46,287 nucleotides of DNA, taken from contig CALRAL010000002.1 in NCBI GenBank assembly GCA_943350875.1, positions 132,221 through 178,507 of the forward strand, in the 5' to 3' direction. Source of the DNA: Candidatus Nomurabacteria bacterium (lineage in GTDB: Bacteria > Patescibacteriota > Minisyncoccia > Phycocordibacterales > UBA9973). The notes beneath the pieces were generated by a model. It saw nothing but the letters and a program-made list of their open reading frames with translations. It did not search any database and had not been told where the DNA came from. Of the stretch, positions 1 through 6,957 are shown piece by piece. A program made the translations under genes and the position numbers. Numbering within the stretch: the first letter of the stretch is position 1; each line of letters opens with the position of its first letter.

Positions 1-1213
1 TAGGATCGAAGGTATTTTAGAATCCAAAGAAGTAAAAGAAAATAAAGTAAAACTCTCCGGTAGATGTCCACTGTGTGGAAGTGAGATAAAAGAAACAAAT
101 ATAGATAATCGAGCCCAAGCTGAAGTTCATAACTCTGAAAAGGAATTACAGGAGTTGAAAGATTCACAAACTCGTACTATTTCTGGAATAGAAAAATTAA
201 AAGAAGAAGAAAATAAAATCTATGCTTCCATAAATAGTTTAAAACAAGAAATTCATAAAGAAAGTGAAGAATTAAGAAACAAAGAAAGAGAAAAATATGG
301 TCTAAAAGTTAGATATCAAGAACTATCTTCCTCTTTGAATTTAAATGCAGTCAAAGAAGAGAGTTTGTTAAAAGAAGTTGAATTATTTGAAAATGAAATA
401 AAAGAAGGGTCTGCGCTTATTGGCTACGAAGTTTTGTCTTATAAGAATTTTGAAATAAGTGGGTCAATAGATAGGAATATTCAAGAAGAAAATAGAAGGA
501 AAATAGAACGTATAAAAATAAAATTAGAAGATGCAGGACAAGGCGGAGGAGCGGAAGTGATGAAAGAATTTGAAGATATGACGACTCGGGACATGTTTTT
601 GGCGAAAGAATTAGAGGACTTGGCAAAGAGCGTGGAGTCTTTGGAGAATGTGATCGCAGGGCTCAAAGAAAAAATTGATCAAGATTTCAAAGAAGGTATA
701 AAAAAGATAAATACAGAATTCCAAGAATTCTTCTCGCTTATGTTTGGCGGTGGGACAGGGCACCTCTCTGTGATAGTAGAAAATAAAAGAGGGCGGGAAA
801 AGGTCGAATCTTTAGAGAGTGCAAGGTTCGACCTTGAGGAGCCTGAAATTGTATTTGAAAATGGGATTGAGATAAATGTGTCTTTGCCTCATAAAAAGGT
901 GAAAGAATTGCATGCTCTTTCTGGAGGGGAGCGATCTCTCACATCTATTGCCCTCCTTTTTGCTATGTCGCAAGTGAATCCGCCACCATTCCTCGTGTTG
1001 GATGAGACGGATGCCGCTCTTGATGAATCAAATTCTAGAAAATATGGGGATATGATAGAAAAGTTGTCAGAACATTCACAACTTATCGTCGTCACTCACA
1101 ACAGGGAGACGATGTCTCGTGCGGGTATTCTCTACGGTGTCACCATCGGTCGTGATGGCGCTTCTAAACTCCTCTCTATTAAATTCGACGAAGCCACGGC
1201 AATTGCAAAGTAA
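1..1213 (+). CDS. smc: SMC/Rad50-like ATPase, C-terminal part (5' truncated by window edge)
   Basis: This is the C-terminal part of a chromosome-segregation/repair ATPase that would dimerise and clamp DNA. The frame is open from base 2, so the ATG at 155 is internal. Seen: a CPLCGS motif at about residues 22-27 of the visible part, about 200 residues of charged coiled coil, then a C-terminal ATPase lobe with signature LSGGERSLTS, Walker B/D-loop LVLDETDAALDES and an H-loop VVTHN. The ATPase lobe reads like bacterial SMC (DE-DAALD, YGVT), whereas CPLCGS resembles the zinc hook of Rad50/SbcC. The coil after the motif is short for a canonical SMC. It could be a short SMC with a hook in place of the hinge, or an SbcC relative. 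The N-terminal half lies outside the window. It converges on the next gene across a palindromic terminator. Confidence 0.8.
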   Translation, partial: RIEGILESKEVKENKVKLSGRCPLCGSEIKETNIDNRAQAEVHNSEKELQELKDSQTRTISGIEKLKEEENKIYASINSLKQEIHKESEELRNKEREKYGLKVRYQELSSSLNLNAVKEESLLKEVELFENEIKEGSALIGYEVLSYKNFEISGSIDRNIQEENRRKIERIKIKLEDAGQGGGAEVMKEFEDMTTRDMFLAKELEDLAKSVESLENVIAGLKEKIDQDFKEGIKKINTEFQEFFSLMFGGGTGHLSVIVENKRGREKVESLESARFDLEEPEIVFENGIEINVSLPHKKVKELHALSGGERSLTSIALLFAMSQVNPPPFLVLDETDAALDESNSRKYGDMIEKLSEHSQLIVVTHNRETMSRAGILYGVTIGRDGASKLLSIKFDEATAIAK

Positions 1214-1214
1214 A

Positions 1215-1250
1215 TGTTGTGAAATTTAGCATATGCTAAAATTCACAACA
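1215..1250. terminator. bidirectional palindromic terminator
   Basis: A 36-bp near-perfect palindrome with arms TGTTGTGAA/TTCACAACA and inner arms TTTAGCAT/ATGCTAAA. It lies exactly between the convergent smc and dac-capA genes. It is AT-rich and usable from both sides. Confidence 0.6.
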
Positions 1251-1258
1251 AGATTTAT

Positions 1259-3142
1259 TTACTTGAATTTTAGTTTTTCTTCTTTGGTTTTGATGATTTT
1301 TGCGGGTTGGAAGAAGCGGCTCAGTTTTACAATGTTTTTCTTTACGGCCATTGAGCCGTCTTTACTTAATTTTACTTCGAGCAGTAACCCTTCCATCGTA
1401 TCACTTGAAAACGCTTGATCAAAAATAAAGTTACCTAAAGAATAAGCGATAAAACTATTTTTATATACTTCTGTATCTTGGATAACATGTGGGTGATGGC
1501 CGATGACTATCTTGGCTCCGTCATCTATCGCGCTATGGGCTAGGTATTCTTGCCTTTGGTTATGTTTATTTTGATATTCTTCACCAAAATGGAAGGACAC
1601 TATGAGATAGTCCACTTGCTTAGAAGCGTTTTTGATTATGTCATCGAAACGGGGATTGCTGGCGAGGAGAAGTCCTGGATTTTCAGCATCAGACGCCATC
1701 CATTCTGGTCCCTTATCTGAAAAGCCAAGGTATCCTATCTTCATGCCATATTTCTTAATGATTGTGGGTTGTACTGCTTCCGCTTCATTCATCCCGCCCC
1801 CAGTGTAGAGGAGTTCATTTTCTTTTAAGAGCCCCATAGTGTCTATATATGCCTCGTGTCCCCAGTCGCCGACGTGATTGTTTGCTATGGAGAGGATGCT
1901 CAATCCTGCCCCTTTTAAGGCAGGTACGACAGAAGGGTCCATTCTGAATGAATATAAGTTGTGTTTATCTTTACCTTGATCTGATACTGGACCTTCCAAG
2001 TTTGCAAAAGCTATGTCTTCTGATTTTAATATTTCTAAATTATTAAATAAAGCTGAATAATCTCCACCGAAATTTTTCAGCACAGAATTCTTCACTCCAC
2101 GGTCGAGCATAATGTCCCCAGCGAAAGAAAGCCGTACAAAATTCTGTCCGATAACTTCCGTCTCCCCATTTTCTTTTTGTTTTACCCAAGCCATCTGTGC
2201 ATCAGATTCTTTGCCAAAGTACACGTTACTATTTAAATATTTCAAAATGTTTTTTACATCTTTATATCGGTCGGGGCTGTGAAGTATCATGATAGCAATA
2301 TTTCTCACACCTTCTTTTGATAAGGGAACAGAGAAGGTAGAAATGACAGTTTGACGAGCTGGATCAGTATATCCACTTTTGCCACCCAGGTATGTCTTAT
2401 CTCTTAAAAATTGATTATTACTAAACCAACTATGTTTTTTAGTAATATAACTTTGTTTAGTTGTTTTTTGAAGGATATCGTTACTTTTTGCCTTTATATA
2501 TCTAGCAAGTTTAAATAAATCAAAAACAGTGGAGATATTTTTTTCTGAAAGCCCGCTTGGGTCTAGGAAAGAAGTGAAAGCCATGCCGAGCTCTTTTGCT
2601 TTATCATTCATCTTTTGAATAAAGTCACTCCTATTGTAATTAAGAGCTATGGCTTCTGCTGCGTCGTTACTTGATTCTAAAAGTAGTGGATAAAACAAAT
2701 CTCCCAATCTTATTTTCTCATTCAAACGAAAATTACCATTTTTCCCATACGTATCTAGGGCTTTTTTGCTCATTACAACTGCGTCTTCTTCTTTATAATT
2801 TTCTTTTGCCACTGTAGCAGTCATGAGTTTCGAAACCGAAGCGATAGGGAATACTTTATCCTGATTCTTCTCCAAGATCATTTTTCCATTATCTAAATCT
2901 CCCACAAAGTACGCATCTGCATCCACGAGGGGCTTTTTACTTGGATCTTTTATAAAGTAGAAATCCTCTGGCACAGTGTCTATAACAGATGCAGACAGTG
3001 AATCATTTGGAACATTTTCTTTATTTCCAATTTTCTCATAGCCAATGCTTTTGAAAATAAATAGGGCAAAAAATACTCCTATTATTACGGAGCCCATAGC
3101 CCAGATTCCAAATTTTATCTTTCCGTTTATATCATCACTCAT
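1259..3142 (-). CDS. membrane-anchored D-Ala-D-Ala carboxypeptidase fused to CapA-type metallophosphatase domain
   Basis: A 627-aa two-domain envelope enzyme. An N-terminal transmembrane helix (about residues 10-32) anchors it outside the cell. Residues about 55-300 are a peptidase S11/DD-carboxypeptidase with the SxxK motif (ASVSKLMTA), the SxN motif (ESSNDAAEA) and KSGYT, so it should trim peptidoglycan stem peptides. Residues about 335-570 are a CapA/PGA_cap domain of the calcineurin-like fold, with LSFAGDIMLDRGV, NLEGPVSD, ANNHVGDWG and GHHPHV. CapA domains occur in poly-gamma-glutamate capsule systems, but no capBC is nearby, so the second activity is unknown. The start ATG overlaps the rnr stop by 4 bp, so the two are probably co-transcribed and translationally coupled. 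The fusion is the odd feature: each domain usually occurs alone. Confidence 0.88.
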   Translation of the reverse strand: MSDDINGKIKFGIWAMGSVIIGVFFALFIFKSIGYEKIGNKENVPNDSLSASVIDTVPEDFYFIKDPSKKPLVDADAYFVGDLDNGKMILEKNQDKVFPIASVSKLMTATVAKENYKEEDAVVMSKKALDTYGKNGNFRLNEKIRLGDLFYPLLLESSNDAAEAIALNYNRSDFIQKMNDKAKELGMAFTSFLDPSGLSEKNISTVFDLFKLARYIKAKSNDILQKTTKQSYITKKHSWFSNNQFLRDKTYLGGKSGYTDPARQTVISTFSVPLSKEGVRNIAIMILHSPDRYKDVKNILKYLNSNVYFGKESDAQMAWVKQKENGETEVIGQNFVRLSFAGDIMLDRGVKNSVLKNFGGDYSALFNNLEILKSEDIAFANLEGPVSDQGKDKHNLYSFRMDPSVVPALKGAGLSILSIANNHVGDWGHEAYIDTMGLLKENELLYTGGGMNEAEAVQPTIIKKYGMKIGYLGFSDKGPEWMASDAENPGLLLASNPRFDDIIKNASKQVDYLIVSFHFGEEYQNKHNQRQEYLAHSAIDDGAKIVIGHHPHVIQDTEVYKNSFIAYSLGNFIFDQAFSSDTMEGLLLEVKLSKDGSMAVKKNIVKLSRFFQPAKIIKTKEEKLKFK

Positions 3143-5103
3143 ACTAAAGCGTAATCGATTGTTTTTCTTTCTAAATCAACTCCTTTTACTTTTATTTTAA
3201 CATTTCCGCCAAGTTTGTATTTTTTCTTTTTCTTTTTTCCAACCAATTCCATTTTTTTCTCATCATACACATAAAAATCATCCTTTATATCTCGCACACG
3301 CACGAGGCCTTCACATTTTGTTTCTATCTCTTCCACATATATACCCCATTCTGTGACTCCACTTATCACTCCGTTCCATGTGGATCCGATTCGAGAAGAC
3401 ATATATTCTACTTGTTTGTATTTTATTGAGGCACGCTCGGCGTCGCTGGCACGTTTCTCTTGTTCAGATGAAACTCTGGAAATCTTCTCATATTCCTGTA
3501 ATTTGTCCCGACCTATTTCTTTATTCTGTATGTGTTGTTCTAAGAGTCTATGAATTACGACATCTGGATAACGTCTGATAGGGGAAGTGAAATGTGTGTA
3601 ATATTTAAATGCTAGGCCGTAATGCCCAATATTTTTGGTAGAATAAATGGCTTTGGCCATAGAGCGGATGACTGCTCTTTGTACTGTATCTTTTTCATTG
3701 GTTTTAATATTTTCTAATATTTTATTTATCTCATGAGAGGGGATGATGCCGTCTTTCAGCGAGACTTTGTATCCAAGACTTCGCAAAAAGAATGCTAGAT
3801 CCTCCATTTTCTCTTTACTTGGTAAATCGTGTACCCTGTATATAGATAGAGTGTTATCTTTTTTACCCTTACCTTTTTCAAAATCATGAGAAAGTTCTTC
3901 AGCTACTTTTTTATTGGCCAAAAGCATGAATTCTTCAATCAATCTATTCGAATCTCCCCTTACTTTTTTAATTACTTTTGTTGGTACTCCTTTTTCATCC
4001 AAAACGAATTTCACTTCTTCTTGGTCGAGAGACATGGCTCCGTTCTCAAACCTCTCCTTGGTCATTTTCTTGGCCAATTTATTTAGAATAGAAAGTTCTT
4101 TATGGAGTGGTAAATTATCTTTTTTAATTACTTCTTCTGCTTCTTCATATGTAAATCGCTTTTGTGAATGTATCACGGTTTTGCCAAACCATTTACTTTT
4201 TACTCTTGCATTTTTATCTATTGTGAAAACTGCGCTCATAGCAAGGCGGTCTACATTTGGCATTAAAGAGCACAAATCATTTGAAAGTGCTTCAGGAAGC
4301 ATAGGTATAGTACGGTCCACAAGGTATACAGAAGTACCCCTATTTTTTGCTTCTTTGTCGAGTTCACTACCTATCTTTACATAATGTGACACGTCTGCGA
4401 TGTGTATGCCTATTTCAAATTCCTCCCCTCCTGCCTGAGGAGGGGAATGAGGGGTGGCGGGAGAGATTATTCGAAATGATATTGCGTCATCAAAGTCTTT
4501 CGCATCATATGGATCAATAGTGAAGGTGAGTGTTTTTCTAAAATCTTTTCTTCCTCTGTAGTCTTCTTCTTTTATCCCACTTTGTTTAATTTTCTTTGCT
4601 TCATCTTCTACTTTGTGAGGGAAGTCAGAATCAAAACCTTTCTCAATGGCTATCGAAAGCATTTCTACATTGTTGTCTCCGGGTTTACCTAGAATCTTTA
4701 TTACTTTTCCTATTGGAGACTTCTCACTGTCTTCCCAGGAGACTATTTCCACAAAAACCTTTTGTCCTACTTTTGCTCCATGTAATGATTTCTCAGGCAC
4801 TAAAATATCCGTGTACATCTTTGTATCGTCTGGTTTTAAAAATAGTATTCCGTCCTCTCTTTCCAATACTCCCGCAAAGCTATATTTTTCTCTATTTATT
4901 ATTCTTGAGACTTCACCATAGCTTTTACCTTCTTTTTTGTCCCGAAGAGCTATCTCCACCGTGTCTCCATTTAAGGCAGTATGTAGGTATTTTGGCTCTA
5001 TTTCTATGTCTTCTTCTTGTCCTAAGATTTTGACATATCCTGTGCCTTTGCTGTTTATAGATATAGTCCCTTGTATTTTACCTGTCCCGTTAGAGGTTTT
5101 CAT
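3139..5103 (-). CDS. rnr: ribonuclease R (RNB family 3'-5' exoribonuclease)
   Basis: A processive 3'-5' exoribonuclease for structured RNA, cytoplasmic. The 654 aa show N-terminal OB/cold-shock domains (about 1-150), the RNB catalytic domain with the acidic motif DPYDAKDFDDAIS and the late motif TSPIRRYPDVVIHRLL, and a C-terminal S1 domain rich in lysine. The protein is shorter than E. coli RNase R (about 810 aa), so terminal extensions are missing. A short Pro/Gly-rich stretch (SPATPHSPPQAGGEE) sits between the metal-binding motif and GIHIADVSHYV, where family members have a few residues. It is encoded by a GC-rich hairpin and annotated separately. It is first in a leftward operon with dac-capA. 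A TATAAT lies about 25 bp before ATG. Confidence 0.93.
   Translation of the reverse strand: MKTSNGTGKIQGTISINSKGTGYVKILGQEEDIEIEPKYLHTALNGDTVEIALRDKKEGKSYGEVSRIINREKYSFAGVLEREDGILFLKPDDTKMYTDILVPEKSLHGAKVGQKVFVEIVSWEDSEKSPIGKVIKILGKPGDNNVEMLSIAIEKGFDSDFPHKVEDEAKKIKQSGIKEEDYRGRKDFRKTLTFTIDPYDAKDFDDAISFRIISPATPHSPPQAGGEEFEIGIHIADVSHYVKIGSELDKEAKNRGTSVYLVDRTIPMLPEALSNDLCSLMPNVDRLAMSAVFTIDKNARVKSKWFGKTVIHSQKRFTYEEAEEVIKKDNLPLHKELSILNKLAKKMTKERFENGAMSLDQEEVKFVLDEKGVPTKVIKKVRGDSNRLIEEFMLLANKKVAEELSHDFEKGKGKKDNTLSIYRVHDLPSKEKMEDLAFFLRSLGYKVSLKDGIIPSHEINKILENIKTNEKDTVQRAVIRSMAKAIYSTKNIGHYGLAFKYYTHFTSPIRRYPDVVIHRLLEQHIQNKEIGRDKLQEYEKISRVSSEQEKRASDAERASIKYKQVEYMSSRIGSTWNGVISGVTEWGIYVEEIETKCEGLVRVRDIKDDFYVYDEKKMELVGKKKKKKYKLGGNVKIKVKGVDLERKTIDYALV
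4421..4470. repeat. GC-rich hairpin segment inserted in frame in rnr
   Basis: This GC-rich stretch contrasts with AT-rich rnr. It contains stem TCCCCTCCT/AGGAGGGGA (4424-4432/4438-4446). It encodes SPATPHSPPQAGGEE inside the RNB domain without breaking the frame. It resembles the concept of Rickettsia-type palindromic elements in genes; that comparison is inference. Confidence 0.5.
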
Positions 5104-5209
5104 AAATTATTAACAATGTTTTAATTATAATACAAGACATATATAAAGTTAGCTCTAATGGGAGTTTTTTCTTTCACTTTATAAATATAACACAAAAAGA
5201 CTAAATTGT

Positions 5210-5243
5210 TTGCCTTTTTTAGTTTTTATGCTAGTATAAAAGA
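5210..5243 (+). promoter_or_regulatory. rpsP promoter, leaderless type
   Basis: -35 TTGCCT (5210-5215), 16-bp spacer, extended -10 TGCTAGTAT (hexamer 5232-5237). ATG starts 6 nt after the -10, so the transcript should begin at or next to the start codon. No Shine-Dalgarno sequence fits in this space. Confidence 0.65.
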
Positions 5244-5552
5244 ATGTTAAAAATAAGATTACAGAGGATAGGTAGGAAGAATGACCCTTCATTTAGGGCG
5301 GTTTTGACTGATTCAAAGAACAGCACAAAGAGCGGAAAGTTCTTGGAAGTTGTCGGTACATATAATCCAAAAGCTGGAGTGACGGTTTTTAAGTCAGATA
5401 GGATAAAATATTGGATGAGTAAAGGCGCAAAGCTTTCTGATACAATGCACAACTTTATGGTGCACGAAAAAGCGATTGAAGGTAAGAAAATAAATGCATT
5501 GCCAAAGAAAAAGCCAACTCAAAAGAAAAAGGAATTGAAAGCTAAAAAATAA
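5244..5552 (+). CDS. rpsP: 30S ribosomal protein S16
   Basis: Small-subunit ribosomal protein that binds 16S rRNA early in assembly. The 102-aa product opens MLKIRLQRIGRKNDPSFRAV, a typical S16 N-terminus, and has the conserved VVGTYNPKAG and RIKYWMSKGAKLSDT segments. The C-terminus is a lysine-rich tail (PKKKPTQKKKELKAKK). The start is fixed by the family N-terminus and lies 6 nt after the -10 box. It heads the rpsP-khpA-trmD cluster; the rimM and rplS often found here in other bacteria are absent. Confidence 0.96.
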   Translation: MLKIRLQRIGRKNDPSFRAVLTDSKNSTKSGKFLEVVGTYNPKAGVTVFKSDRIKYWMSKGAKLSDTMHNFMVHEKAIEGKKINALPKKKPTQKKKELKAKK

Positions 5553-5553
5553 C

Positions 5554-5583
5554 TTGCCTCTAGGTGGGTAGGTTGTATATAAT
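5554..5583 (+). promoter_or_regulatory. promoter upstream of khpA
   Basis: -35 TTGCCT (5554-5559), 18-bp spacer, -10 TATAAT (5578-5583) inside the palindrome TGTATATAATATACA. It would give a leader of about 67 nt in which CAGTG/CACTG can pair before khpA. Confidence 0.45.
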
Positions 5584-5657
5584 ATACAGCAAGCAGTGCA
5601 ATTAGTAATTTTGGTCGTAACACTGTATTAATTAAAAATATTTATTTCTGAAAATCC

Positions 5658-5984
5658 ATGAAAGAAAATGATAAGGAATTTCTAGAATACGTGGTGAAGG
5701 CTCTCGTGGACAATCCGAACGATGTCAAACTCGATCGTACTGTCGATGAAATGGGTGTACTTATTTCTCTCACGGTGAATCCTGCCGATATGGGCAAGAT
5801 CATCGGTAGAATGGGGAACACTGCCAAGGCTATCCGCACACTTCTGAGGATCATCGGCATGAAGAATAATGCTCGGGTGAACCTAAAGATCAATGAACCA
5901 GAAGGTAGCACTCGTCCTATGAGTAATCCTTCAAGTTCAATGAAGACTGTAGATCAAGCAATGGAAGATTTGAAAGGAATCTAA
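5658..5984 (+). CDS. khpA: KH-domain RNA-binding protein KhpA
   Basis: A small RNA-binding protein of the KhpA/YlqC family, which works with KhpB in RNA metabolism and cell-envelope control in Firmicutes. The 108 aa form one KH domain with the GxxG loop in GKIIGRMGNTAKAIRTLL (GRMG). The N-terminus KEFLEYVVKALVDNP is characteristic. Its place between rpsP and trmD is the usual one for this family. The C-terminal 30 residues are Ser/Pro-rich and probably disordered. The start ATG has no strong Shine-Dalgarno. Base composition is more GC-rich than its neighbours. Confidence 0.92.
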   Translation: MKENDKEFLEYVVKALVDNPNDVKLDRTVDEMGVLISLTVNPADMGKIIGRMGNTAKAIRTLLRIIGMKNNARVNLKINEPEGSTRPMSNPSSSMKTVDQAMEDLKGI

Positions 5985-5990
5985 AAGAAC

Positions 5991-6014
5991 TCCGTCGCTC
6001 ACGAGCGACGGAGT
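5991..6014. repeat. CCGTCG-type hairpin
   Basis: 10-bp perfect arms CTCCGTCGCT/AGCGACGGAG with a 4-nt loop just after khpA. Similar CCGTCG/CGACGG cores occur at 18955 and 34071. There is no T-run on the plus strand, so it is not a textbook terminator in the khpA direction. Confidence 0.5.
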
Positions 6015-6020
6015 AAACAA

Positions 6021-6063
6021 AAAAGACAAACTGTGGTATAAAGATACTACAGTTTTTCTTTTT
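6021..6063 (+). terminator. terminator or attenuator between khpA and trmD
   Basis: A stem of about 13 pairs, AAAAAGACAAACTGT against ACAGTTTTTCTTTT, followed by T-rich sequence. A TATAAAGATACT sequence in the loop could serve as a trmD -10. Confidence 0.5.
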
Positions 6064-6073
6064 AAACCAACAT

Positions 6074-6766
6074 ATGCGTTTTTATATAATTACAATTTTT
6101 CCTAAGATGTTTGATTCATATTTAAAGGAATCTATTTTAGGGCGAGCCATAGAGAATAAACTAATTTCAATAAAATTCTACAATCCTAGAGATTTTATAA
6201 AACCTGCCCGCAATGCTTACAGCATAGCTGTTGCAGGCGGGGCACTCCAAAATAATTATAAACCAGTAGATGATAAGCCATATGGTGGAGGTCCTGGAAT
6301 GGTGATGAAAGCCGAGCCCGTAGTTCACGCAGTGAACAAGGTTCTGAACGCAGTGAAGGGCAAAAACAAAAAAATTCTCATTATCAATTTTATACCTAAT
6401 GCAGAAAAGTTTACAACTGAACTTGCCAAGAAAATTCCTAAAAAATACACAGATGTTGTTTTGATCTGTGGCAGATATGAGGGCATAGATGCGCGAGTTG
6501 ACAAGATTTTGAAAACCCAAAAAATCTCAATCGGGGATTATGTTTTGACTGGAGGAGAATTACCAGCGATGGTGTTGATTGATTCCATTTCCCGTCAGAT
6601 TCCCGGGGTGCTCGGTAAATATGAATCATTGGAAGAAGAAAGAGTGTCTTCAAGTGAAGTGTATACTCGTCCAGAAGTTTTAAAATACAAGGAAAAAAAT
6701 TACCGAGTTCCCAAAGTTCTCCTCTCTGGGAATCATAAAAAAATCGAAGATTGGAAACAACGTTAA
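6074..6766 (+). CDS. trmD: tRNA (guanine37-N1)-methyltransferase
   Basis: Methylates G37 of tRNAs reading CNN codons with SAM, which prevents +1 frameshifting. The 230 aa have the SPOUT trefoil-knot motifs DVVLICGRYEGIDARV and SIGDYVLTGGELPAMVLID, then the C-terminal DNA-binding-like tail with GNHKKIEDWK. The PYGGGPGMVM motif is intact. Before it, where the family reads roughly DKHRTVDD, an extra stretch of about 17 residues (ARNAYSIAVAGG onward) is encoded by a hairpin-forming GC-rich segment, annotated separately. It is last in the rpsP-khpA-trmD cluster and followed by a short hairpin. Confidence 0.95.
   Translation: MRFYIITIFPKMFDSYLKESILGRAIENKLISIKFYNPRDFIKPARNAYSIAVAGGALQNNYKPVDDKPYGGGPGMVMKAEPVVHAVNKVLNAVKGKNKKILIINFIPNAEKFTTELAKKIPKKYTDVVLICGRYEGIDARVDKILKTQKISIGDYVLTGGELPAMVLIDSISRQIPGVLGKYESLEEERVSSSEVYTRPEVLKYKEKNYRVPKVLLSGNHKKIEDWKQR
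6203..6263. repeat. hairpin segment inserted in frame in trmD
   Basis: Arms CCTGC/GCAGG (6203-6207/6233-6237) enclose ATGCT/AGCAT (6213-6217/6221-6225). The segment encodes about 17 residues not expected between NPRDF and VDDxPYGGG of TrmD. The frame is kept. Confidence 0.45.
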
Positions 6767-6768
6767 AT

Positions 6769-6787
6769 ACACAGGCAACGCCTGTGT
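6769..6787 (+). terminator. hairpin after trmD
   Basis: 8-bp perfect arms ACACAGGC/GCCTGTGT with an AAC loop immediately after the trmD stop. There is no T-run, so it may only protect the 3' end. Confidence 0.4.
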
Positions 6788-6848
6788 AAGTGATTTGCTA
6801 CAGTATACTGTAGTGAATTGAAATAGTTTGGAATTCAGGAAAGTCGAT

Positions 6849-6876
6849 TTGACAAAAAATATAGGAGTAGTATACT
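6849..6876 (+). promoter_or_regulatory. rpoB promoter
   Basis: Consensus -35 TTGACA (6849-6854), 16-bp spacer, -10 TATACT (6871-6876). This predicts a leader of about 75 nt before rpoB, which carries the hairpin listed next. Confidence 0.7.
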
Positions 6877-6924
6877 CTCTTTACTGATTGAGTTTCGGAT
6901 GTATTTCTATTCATTATAAACTAA

Positions 6925-6942
6925 GCCTTAAAAGGCGTTTTT
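6925..6942 (+). promoter_or_regulatory. attenuator-like hairpin in rpoB leader
   Basis: GCCTT/AAGGC arms with a two-base loop, followed by G and a TTTTT run, 16 nt before the rpoB ATG. It has the shape of a weak intrinsic terminator in the leader of the RNA polymerase operon. Confidence 0.4.
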
Positions 6943-6957
6943 GTGTTTAATTAATAT

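Noticed and set aside
155-217. ATG 155 as the start of the SMC-like protein
   Set aside because: The frame is open from base 2 and carries a CPLCGS motif upstream, so the gene enters from the left edge.
6799-6814. Palindrome CTACAGTATACTGTAG upstream of rpoB as a regulator operator
   Set aside because: Short, lies upstream of the -35, with no regulator or second copy; it could equally be part of the trmD 3' end.
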